From: JABDGC01 sp964466595
Lineage (GTDB): Bacteria; Pseudomonadota; Gammaproteobacteria; DSM-16500
Assembly: GCA_964466595.1 (NCBI GenBank)
Contig: CAYXNR010000057.1
Span: 1-13,423, forward strand
Reading direction: 5' to 3'
DNA: 13,423 bases
Shown here: positions 1 to 8,355 of the stretch, one piece after another
Layout: the number at the start of each line of letters is the position of its first letter
Position numbering within the stretch: position 1 is the first letter of the stretch
The notes under the pieces: generated by a model
Told to the model about the DNA's origin: nothing
What the model saw: only the letters and a program-made list of their open reading frames with translations
The model's database searches: none
Translations under genes and position numbers: made by a program

Positions 1-213
1 AAAACCCAATGAGAAGTCCACGACGGTGGACTGGCGCTTCATTTTGACCCATCCGACCCTGGTTGCCAAAACAAAGCCAATTTTTCCTTTTGCTTTATGT
101 TTTTTTTTTTTGCCGGCCTTGCGTCGTTGACCACCCTGTTTGTTACGAAGTAAATGGGTGGTCACGGACGCTAGGCCTGCAAAAATGGCTCTTAAGTTTT
201 GATCTATATACAT
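1..213 (-). CDS. Open partial reading frame at the left edge, product not recognised
   Basis: An ATG at 213-211 opens a frame that stays open for 71 codons to position 1, so it would be 3'-truncated by the window edge. It begins 24 bases after the VirB11 stop codon and follows the same direction. In lvh-type clusters the next gene would be virD4, but the predicted residues are strongly basic (a run of Lys/Arg/Gly around residues 26-43) and show no clear membrane segment or VirD4 motif. No convincing ribosome binding site precedes the ATG. Codon choice (AGG, GTC, TCC, CGC) differs from the virB genes. A competing 43-codon open frame on the plus strand (2-130) may instead be a transposase remnant. 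This entry records an open frame rather than an established gene. Confidence 0.2.
   Translation of the reverse strand, partial: MYIDQNLRAIFAGLASVTTHLLRNKQGGQRRKAGKKKKHKAKGKIGFVLATRVGWVKMKRQSTVVDFSLGF
15..32. repeat. Short perfect hairpin near the left edge
   Basis: AGTCCAC, four bases, then GTGGACT form a perfect 7-bp inverted repeat. No T-run follows on either strand, so it does not look like an intrinsic terminator. It may belong to a mobile-element fragment that continues outside the window. Confidence 0.4.
128..164. repeat. Inverted repeat, 9-bp perfect arms, downstream of virB11
   Basis: TGACCACCC at 128-136 is matched by GGGTGGTCA at 156-164, with a 19-base spacer. It lies 73 bases past the virB11 stop. 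On the minus strand it is followed by an A-run rather than a T-run, so it is not a standard terminator for the virB operon. An insertion-sequence end or a protein-binding site are alternatives; neither can be confirmed here. Confidence 0.5.
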
Positions 214-236
214 ATTTTCTATTGGTCACTTGCAAT

Positions 237-1244
237 TCAATTATAGGGGTTGGTAGAGGGGTTTTTTTCATTTTCAATCCCATCATAATAAATCTCCGAG
301 ACATACATAAACCGGTTCGGGCTTGGACAGCGCTTCAGTTGAATGACGACATTGATGATGGATTTAAGATAGGCTCTCAGTCGTTCATCACTTGAAGTGG
401 AGCCCGCTTGTTGCATCATAAAAACCAGTTGAGTAAAAGCACTTTCTGGTGTGTCTGCATGAACCGTACTTAAACTACCAGGGTGTCCACTATTGGCCGC
501 GCGAAGAAAAGGCCACACCTCTGCTCCCCTCAATTCAGAAAGAAAGATCCGATCTGGTCTTAGGCGCAGGCAGGCCTTGAATATTTTTAAGGCGGTAATT
601 CGCTCATCATCCTCATTGAATAAAAGATGGGCAACATTGGGTTGGCGTACAGTGACTTCTCGCGTATCTTCAACAGTGATTAAACGTTCATTATTCGGTA
701 TCAATTGTAAGCAAGCATTGAGAAAAGTGGTTTTTCCAGTCCCTGTCCCACCGCTGATCAGGATGTTTTTCTTGCTTAAAATAGCGAGCTTCAGAAAGCT
801 TAAAATATCTTTTTTACGATAAAGTTCTATAAGCTTGTAATCCCCGGTTTCTGAAAAATAACCCTCTGCTTCCCTTAGCTCGTTAAAAGCACCCGCTTCC
901 ATGTAATGATCAAGGGACAGATTACGCATTTGCTGTCTTCGAAGGGAACAGATTAATTTCTGACTTTCACAAGCTGGATTCATCAAAAATTGAATTCTCT
1001 CTCCTGTGGGCAGCGATCCTGATAAAAGAGGCGCTGGGAAATCTTTATTATTAAATTCGGCTATCAGAGCTGCTGTCGTTTCTAAAAACCCATACTCTAG
1101 TTCAGGGACTGCATGGTGGGTAAATTGACCCTCTCTTTCAAGATAGATTTCTTCTGGCTGATTAATGCAAATCTCTGTCACCCCGTCTGTTTTAATAAAA
1201 GGCATCAATGGAACTAAATGTCGCTCTAGAGCTTTTATTGACAT
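237..1244 (-). CDS. virB11: VirB11-type hexameric ATPase of the type IV secretion system
   Basis: Cytoplasmic ATPase that powers pilus assembly and substrate transfer in VirB/D4-type systems (LvhB11-like). In the 335-residue product, Walker A GGTGTGKT is at about 165-172, an Asp box VEDTREV at about 191-197, Walker B IFLSELRG at about 233-240 and the His box GHPGSLSTVHA at about 253-263. This is the complete VirB11 motif set at normal family length. A GTG two codons earlier (1250) is also in frame, but the purine-rich GCGAGG sits only a base or two before it and is correctly spaced, about 7 bases, for the ATG at 1244, which I chose. It starts 12 bases after virB10 ends and is the last recognised gene of the operon in view. 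The C-terminal tail after IYYDG, rich in Asn and Pro, shows no recognisable motif. Confidence 0.96.
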   Translation of the reverse strand: MSIKALERHLVPLMPFIKTDGVTEICINQPEEIYLEREGQFTHHAVPELEYGFLETTAALIAEFNNKDFPAPLLSGSLPTGERIQFLMNPACESQKLICSLRRQQMRNLSLDHYMEAGAFNELREAEGYFSETGDYKLIELYRKKDILSFLKLAILSKKNILISGGTGTGKTTFLNACLQLIPNNERLITVEDTREVTVRQPNVAHLLFNEDDERITALKIFKACLRLRPDRIFLSELRGAEVWPFLRAANSGHPGSLSTVHADTPESAFTQLVFMMQQAGSTSSDERLRAYLKSIINVVIQLKRCPSPNRFMYVSEIYYDGIENEKNPSTNPYN

Positions 1245-1256
1245 GTCCACGCCTCG

Positions 1257-2342
1257 CTAAAATACATTCATGTTAGGTTTAACTTGCCGAAGCGCGCCTT
1301 GAAAATTCAGGTCGTGGGCAACAAAGACCATAATCGGCTTTCCTTGATAAGATTTAAGTGTCGGTGCAATCATGCTTTCTTGTTGCAGGCTTTGATTAGC
1401 TGATTGTGAAAAGCTACTGGCGACCGCTGAGCGATAAGCAGAAGCAGAGTTATATTCATCTGAACCTGAAACACCAATATTGGCAGCTCCCGCACCAATA
1501 ATGGCCAACAAAGAAGCTGTACCAAAACGTTCCCAAAAATGGCGATCAATTTCATCAGCACCCATACCAGCCACCCCTAAACTATCAACACCGGGTGATC
1601 CGAGATTAAGAGAAATGCCACTTGGGGTGATCAATCTTGTCCACACAATGAAAATGCGTGACTGGCCTTGCAGCATCCCACTCTTATACTGGCCTATCAA
1701 GCGGGTTCCACGAGGTATAAGAATCTGAGAACCATCTTCTGAATAACTGGGTTCACTCACAATAGCCCTTAAATAACCCGGCAAATCTGAATTAGAGGCA
1801 GACTCTAAAATGGCATGAATCAAGCTCCCCTCAGCAACAATAGCGCTAAGGGGGGCAACAAGAGAAGCTGTTATGGTCTCTGGATTTTGTGCAGATACTT
1901 GATTCATAAATTGCGTATTCAAATCCCTTGAGGTAGATGAAGTTGCCGAATTTGGACCGGTTACTTTATTTGTTTGATTACCATTAACAACCATGAGTGG
2001 CGCGGAAAGTCTTTCTTGCAATTCTTTTTGCTTTTGCAGGATAAAGGCAAGTTGTTTTTCAGAGAGCTCCTCCTTTTCTTTTTGGTCTTTTTTATCCGGA
2101 ATACTAGTCATTTCACGCATTGGCTTTATAACCGGATTCTCGTTTTGGCCATAGTGTAACATTGAATAATTTTCTTCGATTGACGTAGTACTTTTTTTAC
2201 TAGCTCGCGTATGAAAATACATGCTGAAAATAGCGATGAGTAGAATAGCCAAAACAACTAAAAAAATAGGATTTTTTTTATGGTTATCTTGGGCAACCTC
2301 GGGCAAACCACTCTCTTTTTTTGAATTTGGGTCATTTGTCAT
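1257..2342 (-). CDS. virB10: VirB10/TrbI-family inner-to-outer membrane scaffold protein
   Basis: Spans the envelope: a short cytoplasmic tail, one membrane segment at about residues 25-43 (PIFLVVLAILLIAIFSMYF), a Gln/Lys-rich periplasmic linker, and a C-terminal TrbI beta-barrel domain from about residue 155 onward. That domain includes the family-typical stretches ILIPRGTRLIG and DEIDRHFWERFG, followed by a hydrophobic Ala/Gly-rich antenna segment that lines the outer-membrane pore. With VirB7 and VirB9 it forms the core complex. An in-frame GTG at 2354 directly abuts the virB9 stop codon, but AGGTGG lies about 8 bases before the ATG at 2342, so the 361-residue form is preferred. Length and layout are normal for the family. 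Confidence 0.95.
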   Translation of the reverse strand: MTNDPNSKKESGLPEVAQDNHKKNPIFLVVLAILLIAIFSMYFHTRASKKSTTSIEENYSMLHYGQNENPVIKPMREMTSIPDKKDQKEKEELSEKQLAFILQKQKELQERLSAPLMVVNGNQTNKVTGPNSATSSTSRDLNTQFMNQVSAQNPETITASLVAPLSAIVAEGSLIHAILESASNSDLPGYLRAIVSEPSYSEDGSQILIPRGTRLIGQYKSGMLQGQSRIFIVWTRLITPSGISLNLGSPGVDSLGVAGMGADEIDRHFWERFGTASLLAIIGAGAANIGVSGSDEYNSASAYRSAVASSFSQSANQSLQQESMIAPTLKSYQGKPIMVFVAHDLNFQGALRQVKPNMNVF

Positions 2343-2354
2343 GGTTATCACCAC

Positions 2355-3086
2355 CTAAGTCATCTTTTTCCAGTCGCCAATGGCAAAATCGTTATACACA
2401 CTGGTTACATAAACCCCATCGCGAAGGGTAAATTGCTTGGCGACAGAATTGATGACCATATAATTGCCTTGCATATGGTAAGAAACCAGTGTTTCATTCC
2501 TATCTTTATCCACAATAAAAACGGAAGGCAGATGACTCATCCCCTCATCCTTAAATTTAAAATAAGTGAATTGGTCATTATCGAAGGCTTCTATAGGCGC
2601 CAAACAGGTATCTCCGGTAAAACTGTACTTCCAATTGAGCTTGCTGGGATCAAATGTCGCAACAGCATTGGGGCTGCCTGCTTGATCAAAACCACCTTCG
2701 GGATAAATAAATTGTAATTTGTAAGTAGGAGGAACCGTGGGGTTCAGCGAATCCAGTTGAAAACTATAACTATTAATATTAGTCAAAACCGTCATATTCG
2801 TCTTTGAAGAAATAACAGGCTTAATAAATAAATGGTTATTCACCGGAACAGCTTGCCAGGCTAGGCTATCCCCAATAGAAACGCTTTGAACCGTTTCATT
2901 AGCTGCAAAGGTAATTTGCGTTTGATAGCCGTAACGACCTTGAAGGATCACCACATTATTAGGATCATACATGACCCTTTTTACCCGCTTATCAGCTGTT
3001 ACTCGACGTGGAATACTCTCAGCCTCTGCAGCTGAAAAATTCCAGAGTAAAAAGCTTATTACGGCATAAATTATATATTTTTTCAT
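2355..3086 (-). CDS. virB9: VirB9 core-complex protein
   Basis: Periplasmic/outer-membrane component of the VirB7-VirB9-VirB10 core complex. The 243-residue product starts with a signal peptide (Lys-Lys, then a hydrophobic core, with likely cleavage after the AEA near residue 22). The N-terminal domain contains the VirB9-typical sequence around RVKRVMYDPNNVV and the FAANETVQSVSIGD strand region. The C-terminal beta domain includes the VFIVDKDRNETLVSYH stretch that binds VirB7 and VirB10 in characterised systems. AGGGGG about 5 bases before the ATG is a strong ribosome binding site. The gene lies 8 bases after virB8, and its stop codon abuts the GTG/ATG region that starts virB10. Confidence 0.94.
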   Translation of the reverse strand: MKKYIIYAVISFLLWNFSAAEAESIPRRVTADKRVKRVMYDPNNVVILQGRYGYQTQITFAANETVQSVSIGDSLAWQAVPVNNHLFIKPVISSKTNMTVLTNINSYSFQLDSLNPTVPPTYKLQFIYPEGGFDQAGSPNAVATFDPSKLNWKYSFTGDTCLAPIEAFDNDQFTYFKFKDEGMSHLPSVFIVDKDRNETLVSYHMQGNYMVINSVAKQFTLRDGVYVTSVYNDFAIGDWKKMT

Positions 3087-3094
3087 GAAACCCC

Positions 3095-3781
3095 CTATGC
3101 ATTGTTCTCTATATCGACTTGGCTAACCTGGTAGTAACTGACTTTGAACCCTAAGGGGTCACGATCTAACATTTTTTGACTTGTCTCAGCTGACGTATAT
3201 TCCCATTTAATAATGGCTTCTTTCGAAGATACGTGCTCACCCGCAGATGAACGATCATGGAGTATTTTTTCAAATTTAAGGTCAACAGTATTATCATTCA
3301 GTCGATTAATAGAAAGGACACGCGTTGTAATAAACTTCTCTTTTCCATAGAGGCGGTAAGGAGAACTTGGATTATCGCTTTTTACTTGATTTTCATACTG
3401 CTTTCTAACTTTGTCAGAAGATTGTGCCCATACCATTTGATAGGGATGCTCGATGTTATCGTAATCATAACTTTCGGCGTTAATAACATAATGTATTAAT
3501 AAATATCGGGTCAACTCCCAATTGGCGCTCAGAGTGCTGGGTTCCAATACACCAATCTTCGTGATTTCACCGCTAGCTTTATCAAAAGCATAGAGGTAAG
3601 GAACTTTTTCTTTTAAGGGAAATAGCAATAAATTAGTCGCTATGGATAATCCTAGTAAACTAGTCATTACCAAGAGCGCAAGAAGCGCTCTTCTCAACCA
3701 GAGTGTATGACTTTGATAGATATCGTAGGTCCAGTCAGATGAAGCTTTATAAAAATCATTTTTTTCGCCTATCACTTTCAT
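3095..3781 (-). CDS. virB8: VirB8 inner-membrane assembly factor
   Basis: Bitopic inner-membrane protein that nucleates the channel. The 228-residue product has a short cytoplasmic N-terminus, one membrane segment at about residues 33-56 (rich in Leu/Ala, ending FPLKEKVPYLY), and a periplasmic NTF2-like VirB8 domain. That domain carries the typical VPYLYAFDKASGEI start and the later LKFEKILHD and KWEYTS strands. Its ATG overlaps the virB6 stop codon as ATGA at 3778-3781, which implies translational coupling. AAGGAAGG precedes the start. Length is normal. Confidence 0.94.
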   Translation of the reverse strand: MKVIGEKNDFYKASSDWTYDIYQSHTLWLRRALLALLVMTSLLGLSIATNLLLFPLKEKVPYLYAFDKASGEITKIGVLEPSTLSANWELTRYLLIHYVINAESYDYDNIEHPYQMVWAQSSDKVRKQYENQVKSDNPSSPYRLYGKEKFITTRVLSINRLNDNTVDLKFEKILHDRSSAGEHVSSKEAIIKWEYTSAETSQKMLDRDPLGFKVSYYQVSQVDIENNA

Positions 3782-4752
3782 GATGCCTTCCTTCTTAGCA
3801 TACGATTTTGGATTTTATACATTCCTCTCCTAGAAAAATGAGCTGCTTTTTCCCCTGCTCTTATTACTCCTGATTTTTCCATAGCAGATTTTGCAATATC
3901 GACGCCTTTTGATAGACCTGCTAAGGTAATACCCCCTCCTAATGAACTGCAGATGGATAAGACTTGAGAAAGAACGAGAGAGGTCGCTAGACTAAGTCCT
4001 AAAAATGGTGCAATTCCACTGAAATAGTTGGCTTCTGGCGGCGTCGCTAACTGTGGTAAAGTGACTTTAATGACGGATAACATTAAAACTAAAATGGCAG
4101 AGGTCACTATAGGAATGAGCGCTGTCGTCATCAATTTATTAAGCCAGGCGCCAAACATAGCTTTCGTTGCATCGAACAAGATAAATAAGATAAACAAGGG
4201 CCCTAAGGCCAGTGCAACAGCCATGACCATTTTAGAATAGATAAAAAGTAACAAGGCAATAACACAGAGGATGGTACCTATTATAAAAACGAGCAAGCCG
4301 TAAAGAAAAAAGCACATGCCGTCTTTACTGAGGCCGCCCAGGCCAAAAAATTCTCTGGTTGACTTAATAACTAAACCGTAAATAGTATCCAGCGTTTGAT
4401 AGACATTACTGTCTGGGCTCATATGGCCTGTTGAGTTAACAAGTGTCGTTGCTATATTTCCTGGTTCATTCGTAAAAATTTTATAAATGAGAAGATTGTA
4501 TAAGTTCCAGCGCATCACTAAGGAATAAACGCACAACATCACGATTAATTGCCGCATGATGGTGGCCAAATCAGCCGTGCTGGAATGCGAAAGAAACCGA
4601 TAGCCCTGTAAAATAACATACAAAGTAAATACTAAGGTTATAACCTCGGCATTGTTCTGGATTAAATTGTGATAAGCCAAATCAACAAAAGTACCGATTA
4701 CTTCATCAACTGTAGAGAGCGTACCGGTTAGAAATGAACTGGTTGTTATCAT
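3778..4752 (-). CDS. virB6: VirB6/TrbL-family polytopic inner-membrane channel protein
   Basis: Multi-spanning channel subunit thought to contact the substrate during transfer. I count about six hydrophobic segments across 324 residues, and the family-typical stretch around ALGPLFILFILFDATKAMFGAWL (about residues 196-220, Trp near its end). An in-frame ATG at 4830 would add 26 residues, but that stretch is Arg/Lys-rich and lies inside the VirB7 gene in another frame. The ATG at 4752 is preceded by AAGGTAGG at good spacing and begins with a plausible VirB6 N-terminus (MITTSSFLTG), so I take it as the start. The stop codon overlaps the virB8 start by 4 bases. Confidence 0.92.
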   Translation of the reverse strand: MITTSSFLTGTLSTVDEVIGTFVDLAYHNLIQNNAEVITLVFTLYVILQGYRFLSHSSTADLATIMRQLIVMLCVYSLVMRWNLYNLLIYKIFTNEPGNIATTLVNSTGHMSPDSNVYQTLDTIYGLVIKSTREFFGLGGLSKDGMCFFLYGLLVFIIGTILCVIALLLFIYSKMVMAVALALGPLFILFILFDATKAMFGAWLNKLMTTALIPIVTSAILVLMLSVIKVTLPQLATPPEANYFSGIAPFLGLSLATSLVLSQVLSICSSLGGGITLAGLSKGVDIAKSAMEKSGVIRAGEKAAHFSRRGMYKIQNRMLRRKAS

Positions 4753-4777
4753 AATACCTACCTTGGCCCTACTTCCC

Positions 4778-4918
4778 TTACCATTGGTTAATCTTCGTTT
4801 TCGAACCGCAAAACCGAGCATATTGATCACAGGGAGCTTTTAAAGATTGGCTAGTCGCACAAGCACTTAAAAACATCAGTGATAATAAAATGACAGCCAG
4901 TCTTAATTTGATTTGCAT
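4778..4918 (-). CDS. virB7: VirB7-like small lipoprotein
   Basis: A 46-residue lipoprotein that would anchor the core complex in the outer membrane. The sequence shows a basic start (MQIKLR), a hydrophobic core and a clear lipobox, LSAC, with the acylated Cys at residue 20. The mature part is only about 27 residues, contains two further Cys, and ends KINQW; the final Trp is reminiscent of the short VirB9-binding tail of VirB7 proteins. The ribosome binding site AAGGAG partly overlaps the virB5 stop codon and stands 5 bases before the ATG. Position between virB5 and virB6 and the size fit VirB7 (LvhB7). The longest upstream extension of the virB6 frame overlaps it, so it is easily lost in automated annotation. 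A small entry-exclusion lipoprotein is an alternative. Confidence 0.85.
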   Translation of the reverse strand: MQIKLRLAVILLSLMFLSACATSQSLKAPCDQYARFCGSKTKINQW

Positions 4919-4927
4919 TCTTTCTCC

Positions 4928-5641
4928 TTATTGTTTCAAAAAATTGGCGTTAATAAGAGCCGCATTCATTGCGGCTTGCGAGGTCAATGCTTGTTGTTGG
5001 TTTGTCATAGCTAATTGACGAAGCAAGGCTAACTGAATTAAATTTCCTTCCACTTGAATTCGATTGGATAAATCCATGGCAGATTTTATGTCTTTTGTCT
5101 TTTCAATTTGGCCCTGCAGCATTTTCTGATAGGCAATTTGCTCTTGCACTCTATCAAAATCGAGCTCGCTAGCCGCACGGGTAGCAATGAGAGTTTGTGC
5201 TTCCGCAGCATAATAAGCTCTTGAGTTAGAATCGGTGATTACTTTGTTAATTACATTTAAATCAACGGGAAATTGATTGGTTATTTTACTTATTATTTGC
5301 CCTAAGTCGCCCGTGCCGCCATTCCGGGCAGCCATTTCTAGCACCTTTGACCAATTATCCGCTCCCGTACCATAAGATTGATAATCCCTTAGGTTATAAG
5401 TCCCCCATCCTGAATTCCCCGTAAGATATCCCTTAACCTCTTTCATGACACTATCAATATCTTGCTCTGCTGTGAGCATGGCACCTTGTTGTGAATTAAT
5501 TGCATTCAGAAAACTATTCGTAATATTACCCTGTGCATTAATGGCATTAATAATATCCTGGAACCAATTGGCATAAGCAGCATGAGTAAATAAAATACCC
5601 ACGGTTAAAAAAAACCTAATGAACCTTTTTTTTATAAACAT
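4928..5641 (-). CDS. virB5: VirB5-type minor pilus protein
   Basis: Secreted minor pilin that tips the conjugative pilus. The 237-residue product starts with Lys/Arg residues and a hydrophobic core ending in AYA, giving a likely signal cleavage before NWFQDI at about residue 25. The rest is soluble, Gln/Ala-rich and predicted helical, with two helical blocks (roughly residues 28-75 and 145-230), as in VirB5/TraC. Sequence conservation in this family is low, so the call rests on position after virB4, the signal peptide, the size and the Gln-rich C-terminus. It overlaps the virB4 3' end by 10 bases. Its ribosome binding site (AGAGAG) is weak, so coupling to virB4 translation is likely. Confidence 0.88.
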   Translation of the reverse strand: MFIKKRFIRFFLTVGILFTHAAYANWFQDIINAINAQGNITNSFLNAINSQQGAMLTAEQDIDSVMKEVKGYLTGNSGWGTYNLRDYQSYGTGADNWSKVLEMAARNGGTGDLGQIISKITNQFPVDLNVINKVITDSNSRAYYAAEAQTLIATRAASELDFDRVQEQIAYQKMLQGQIEKTKDIKSAMDLSNRIQVEGNLIQLALLRQLAMTNQQQALTSQAAMNAALINANFLKQ

Positions 5642-8052
5642 TTTTTATATCTCTCTTTAAAAAGAGGCAGCCAGATATTAGGATCCTCACCCACTTCAGC
5701 GCGTACTTTATCGAGAATTTCCAGTGTATTTTCACGTGCCGATATCACCGCAATTTCATCCTCCATACCACTTAAATTGGCGCGAATAACAACGGATTGT
5801 TTATTGGTACTTCTACCGTGATTGAGTAAAAAGAAATGCTGATCATCGGGAAGGGTTTTAACGAGATGATATTCCTGTTCTGTTAAACCAAAATCGTCCA
5901 TGCACGTTTTTCTATCCGCTGTTGGATTAGGGAAAAAAACCTTACAAAAAGCAGCTTCATTCGTTGATTTACTGACAGAAGAATCAAGCGTGTCTTGAGT
6001 AACTTGTGAGGCTAGGCCAAAAATATTATCTTTTTTTCGGGGTGTCCGCGACCAATCGTTAATCATTTCCTTAAAATAGTCATCTGCTAAGGCCTTCCAT
6101 CCCTCATCACAAAAAAGCATGCCTCTATGCCCTTTTATTGCATTTTCCACGCGATAAGTGAGATACATTAAGGCCGGTGTTTTACAGTCAAGGTCTGCTA
6201 AAATATGTCCTAAATCAAAACCAAGGATATCGGGGTCAAGATTGAGAGTATCGTTTGCATTATCAAATAACCAGGCATGCGTACCACTGCTATGCCAGAG
6301 ATCAAACCGTGCACGCAAGGAATCTTTCTTCTTGGCACCAAAAAAAGCAGCAAGATGACAAAGTTGGCGTTCCTCTTTTTTGAGGTGATATAAGCCAGCA
6401 ACAGCCCTTTCAATGATTGAAATATCACTTTCGGATAGTTGTGCACCTGTCACTGATAGCATTTTTTTGAAAAGAAAGGTGAGGAATTTTCGATTTTCGG
6501 GCGTATTTTCTAGCCGACAAGGATTAAATCCAGTGGGAATACCTGGCTTAATAATTTCATAGACACCGCCCATCGCCCGAACTAGAATTTCAAGACCACG
6601 ATCTTTGTCAAAAATAACCCTTTTTCCACCAAACTTCATGCTTTGTAAAATCAGAAAGCCAATAATGACCGTTTTTCCACTGCCCATCGCACCAAAGACG
6701 AGGAAATTACCGACGTCTTTATAATGAAAATTAAAATAATAGGGACTGCCAGAGACTGTCTCAAAAATAGTAACAGCCGGTCCCCAGTAATTCCCACTCG
6801 CCTTCCCAACCGCATAGTTATGCAAGCTAGCAAAAGAAGCCATATTTTTGGTTGAGATAAGAGCAGGACGAACAATGTACTGAAAATTGCCCGGAAGCTG
6901 TGCCCAGAAAGCACACTCACTCCCAATATCTTCACGCACACAAGCAATATCAAGATCAGAAAAACGAGAAATAAGGATACTCAGATGCTTATTTAATTCT
7001 TCTTGCGTGTCAGCATAACAAACTAAAGTAAAATGATGTAAGCCATACCCCACCTCACCGCTAGCCGTATCCTCAAAAGCATCATCAATTTGATCAGTTT
7101 GACGCAGAGATTCATCCTTTGACTGTCCAAGGTCCTTTTGTTGGTCACGCAGCTTCGTTTTTGCTGCTTGCCGATCATAGAAGCGAAATGATTGCGTGAT
7201 GACATATTCTATTTTTAATGCACTTAATTCATCGAAGATCCCCTGACAAGTAAGCGGTGCGTAGTCCTTAATTGACAAAAAGGCAGCAAATTTCCGAGAA
7301 CCTTCAGGAGAACGTAATTCCAGTGTTCCTAACCTTCTATTAAAGAAGATCCGTTTTCTGGGCAAGCAAATAGAAGCTTCTACAATATTCAGTGGAACGG
7401 TGTATTTATCAAAATTAATGAGCTCTGCTAAAAACTCGAGAGGCGCAGAGAATTTAACCCCTTTTCTTTCATCGACCGATAAGAGCTCACATCGATATTC
7501 AGAAAAAGTGCTTAAAAGTTTGCTCGTCACCGCATTGAGTTCTTTATAAGATTTGGCTAGATATTCTTGTTTTGCCTGTTTATCAAAGGCAAGATTCAAC
7601 TGCTTTAAGACACCAAATCCCTTGTTAATCACCCCTTCTGGCTGCTTAGTCATCACTGCTATATAAAGATCATTGTGATACATTTCTGTTTTCAGTATTT
7701 TCTCTTTATATTTTTCATTGACCTCTTTCGCAAATCCTTCTTCAAATTCACCTTCCGGGTAATCCGCCCTTTTCCGCCTGATTTCCCAAAAATAAAGAGC
7801 AAATTCAGAGCCAAGGTTTTTTAAGAAGTTATTTCGACGGTTTTTGTAAGTATCCAGAATCGCTTCATCTAAGGTGAAAAAATCAATTCCAGCCAGTTTG
7901 ATTATTTTGATCAGTTTCCCGCTCTTGTCTAATAAGGTACTATCATCATAGTGTGACAAGATATTAATGTGTTTAGACGAATTTTCCTCGCGTCTAAGCA
8001 TTCTGTCTTTGATAGCGTTTGTTTTTAGCATACTAAAATTACCAGGGTTCAT
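5632..8052 (-). CDS. virB4: VirB4 ATPase of the type IV secretion system
   Basis: Largest ATPase of the system, membrane-associated, required for pilus biogenesis and transfer. In the 806-residue form, Walker A GAMGSGKT is at about 454-461, the IFDKDRG segment at about 480-486, Walker B GMLFCDEGWKAL at about 644-655 and the downstream GLASQVTQD motif at about 679-687. The N-terminal half matches the CagE/TrbE/VirB domain, with ELRSPEGSRKFAAFLSIKDY at about 245-264. A GTG at 8079 would add 9 residues. The ATG at 8052 is chosen because GGGGGAAG precedes it by about 10 bases; that spacing is slightly long, so the start is only moderately certain. It overlaps virB3 by 14 bases with that start. 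Confidence 0.96.
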   Translation of the reverse strand: MNPGNFSMLKTNAIKDRMLRREENSSKHINILSHYDDSTLLDKSGKLIKIIKLAGIDFFTLDEAILDTYKNRRNNFLKNLGSEFALYFWEIRRKRADYPEGEFEEGFAKEVNEKYKEKILKTEMYHNDLYIAVMTKQPEGVINKGFGVLKQLNLAFDKQAKQEYLAKSYKELNAVTSKLLSTFSEYRCELLSVDERKGVKFSAPLEFLAELINFDKYTVPLNIVEASICLPRKRIFFNRRLGTLELRSPEGSRKFAAFLSIKDYAPLTCQGIFDELSALKIEYVITQSFRFYDRQAAKTKLRDQQKDLGQSKDESLRQTDQIDDAFEDTASGEVGYGLHHFTLVCYADTQEELNKHLSILISRFSDLDIACVREDIGSECAFWAQLPGNFQYIVRPALISTKNMASFASLHNYAVGKASGNYWGPAVTIFETVSGSPYYFNFHYKDVGNFLVFGAMGSGKTVIIGFLILQSMKFGGKRVIFDKDRGLEILVRAMGGVYEIIKPGIPTGFNPCRLENTPENRKFLTFLFKKMLSVTGAQLSESDISIIERAVAGLYHLKKEERQLCHLAAFFGAKKKDSLRARFDLWHSSGTHAWLFDNANDTLNLDPDILGFDLGHILADLDCKTPALMYLTYRVENAIKGHRGMLFCDEGWKALADDYFKEMINDWSRTPRKKDNIFGLASQVTQDTLDSSVSKSTNEAAFCKVFFPNPTADRKTCMDDFGLTEQEYHLVKTLPDDQHFFLLNHGRSTNKQSVVIRANLSGMEDEIAVISARENTLEILDKVRAEVGEDPNIWLPLFKERYKKCL

Positions 8053-8341
8053 AACTATTTGTCTTCCCCCAAAATCCACTATTGAGTACCGGCGGTGTTT
8101 TAGTAAATGCTTTCCACAAGATATAAAAAAAATTGGGTTCTTTCACAGAAAGTTTTACCATCGTCAAATGAATAACAATAAATAAGGGAATACCTAGCAG
8201 CGTATTAGCATCAAGACAAACTAAGGTGGATAACATGAGATTAGCAAAAAAGAGTCTCATGTTAACTCCCATAAACATAGGCGCTCTCGTCAAACCAAGG
8301 GCCAGGTGATCCATTTCCACTATGTATTTATCGCTATTCAT
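8039..8341 (-). CDS. virB3: VirB3 inner-membrane protein
   Basis: Small inner-membrane protein needed for pilus assembly, usually acting with VirB4. The 100-residue product has the VirB3 signature near its start (LALGLTRAPMFMGV), followed by two hydrophobic stretches at about residues 28-60 and a soluble tail ending at Trp. Size and placement between virB2 and virB4 fit the family. The ribosome binding site is poor (AAGAA), and the start lies 14 bases after the virB2 stop. The 3' end overlaps the start of virB4. Confidence 0.93.
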   Translation of the reverse strand: MNSDKYIVEMDHLALGLTRAPMFMGVNMRLFFANLMLSTLVCLDANTLLGIPLFIVIHLTMVKLSVKEPNFFYILWKAFTKTPPVLNSGFWGKTNSYEPW

Positions 8342-8355
8342 TATTAGAATTCTTA

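Noticed and set aside
63..395. Plus-strand open frame of 110 codons at the left edge
   Set aside because: It needs a TTG start, crosses the 12-base T-run and overlaps the conserved 3' end of virB11; it has no recognisable motif.
2500..2520. TTATCCACA, a DnaA-box match
   Set aside because: It is a single copy inside the conserved part of virB9, with no A+T-rich tract or further boxes nearby.
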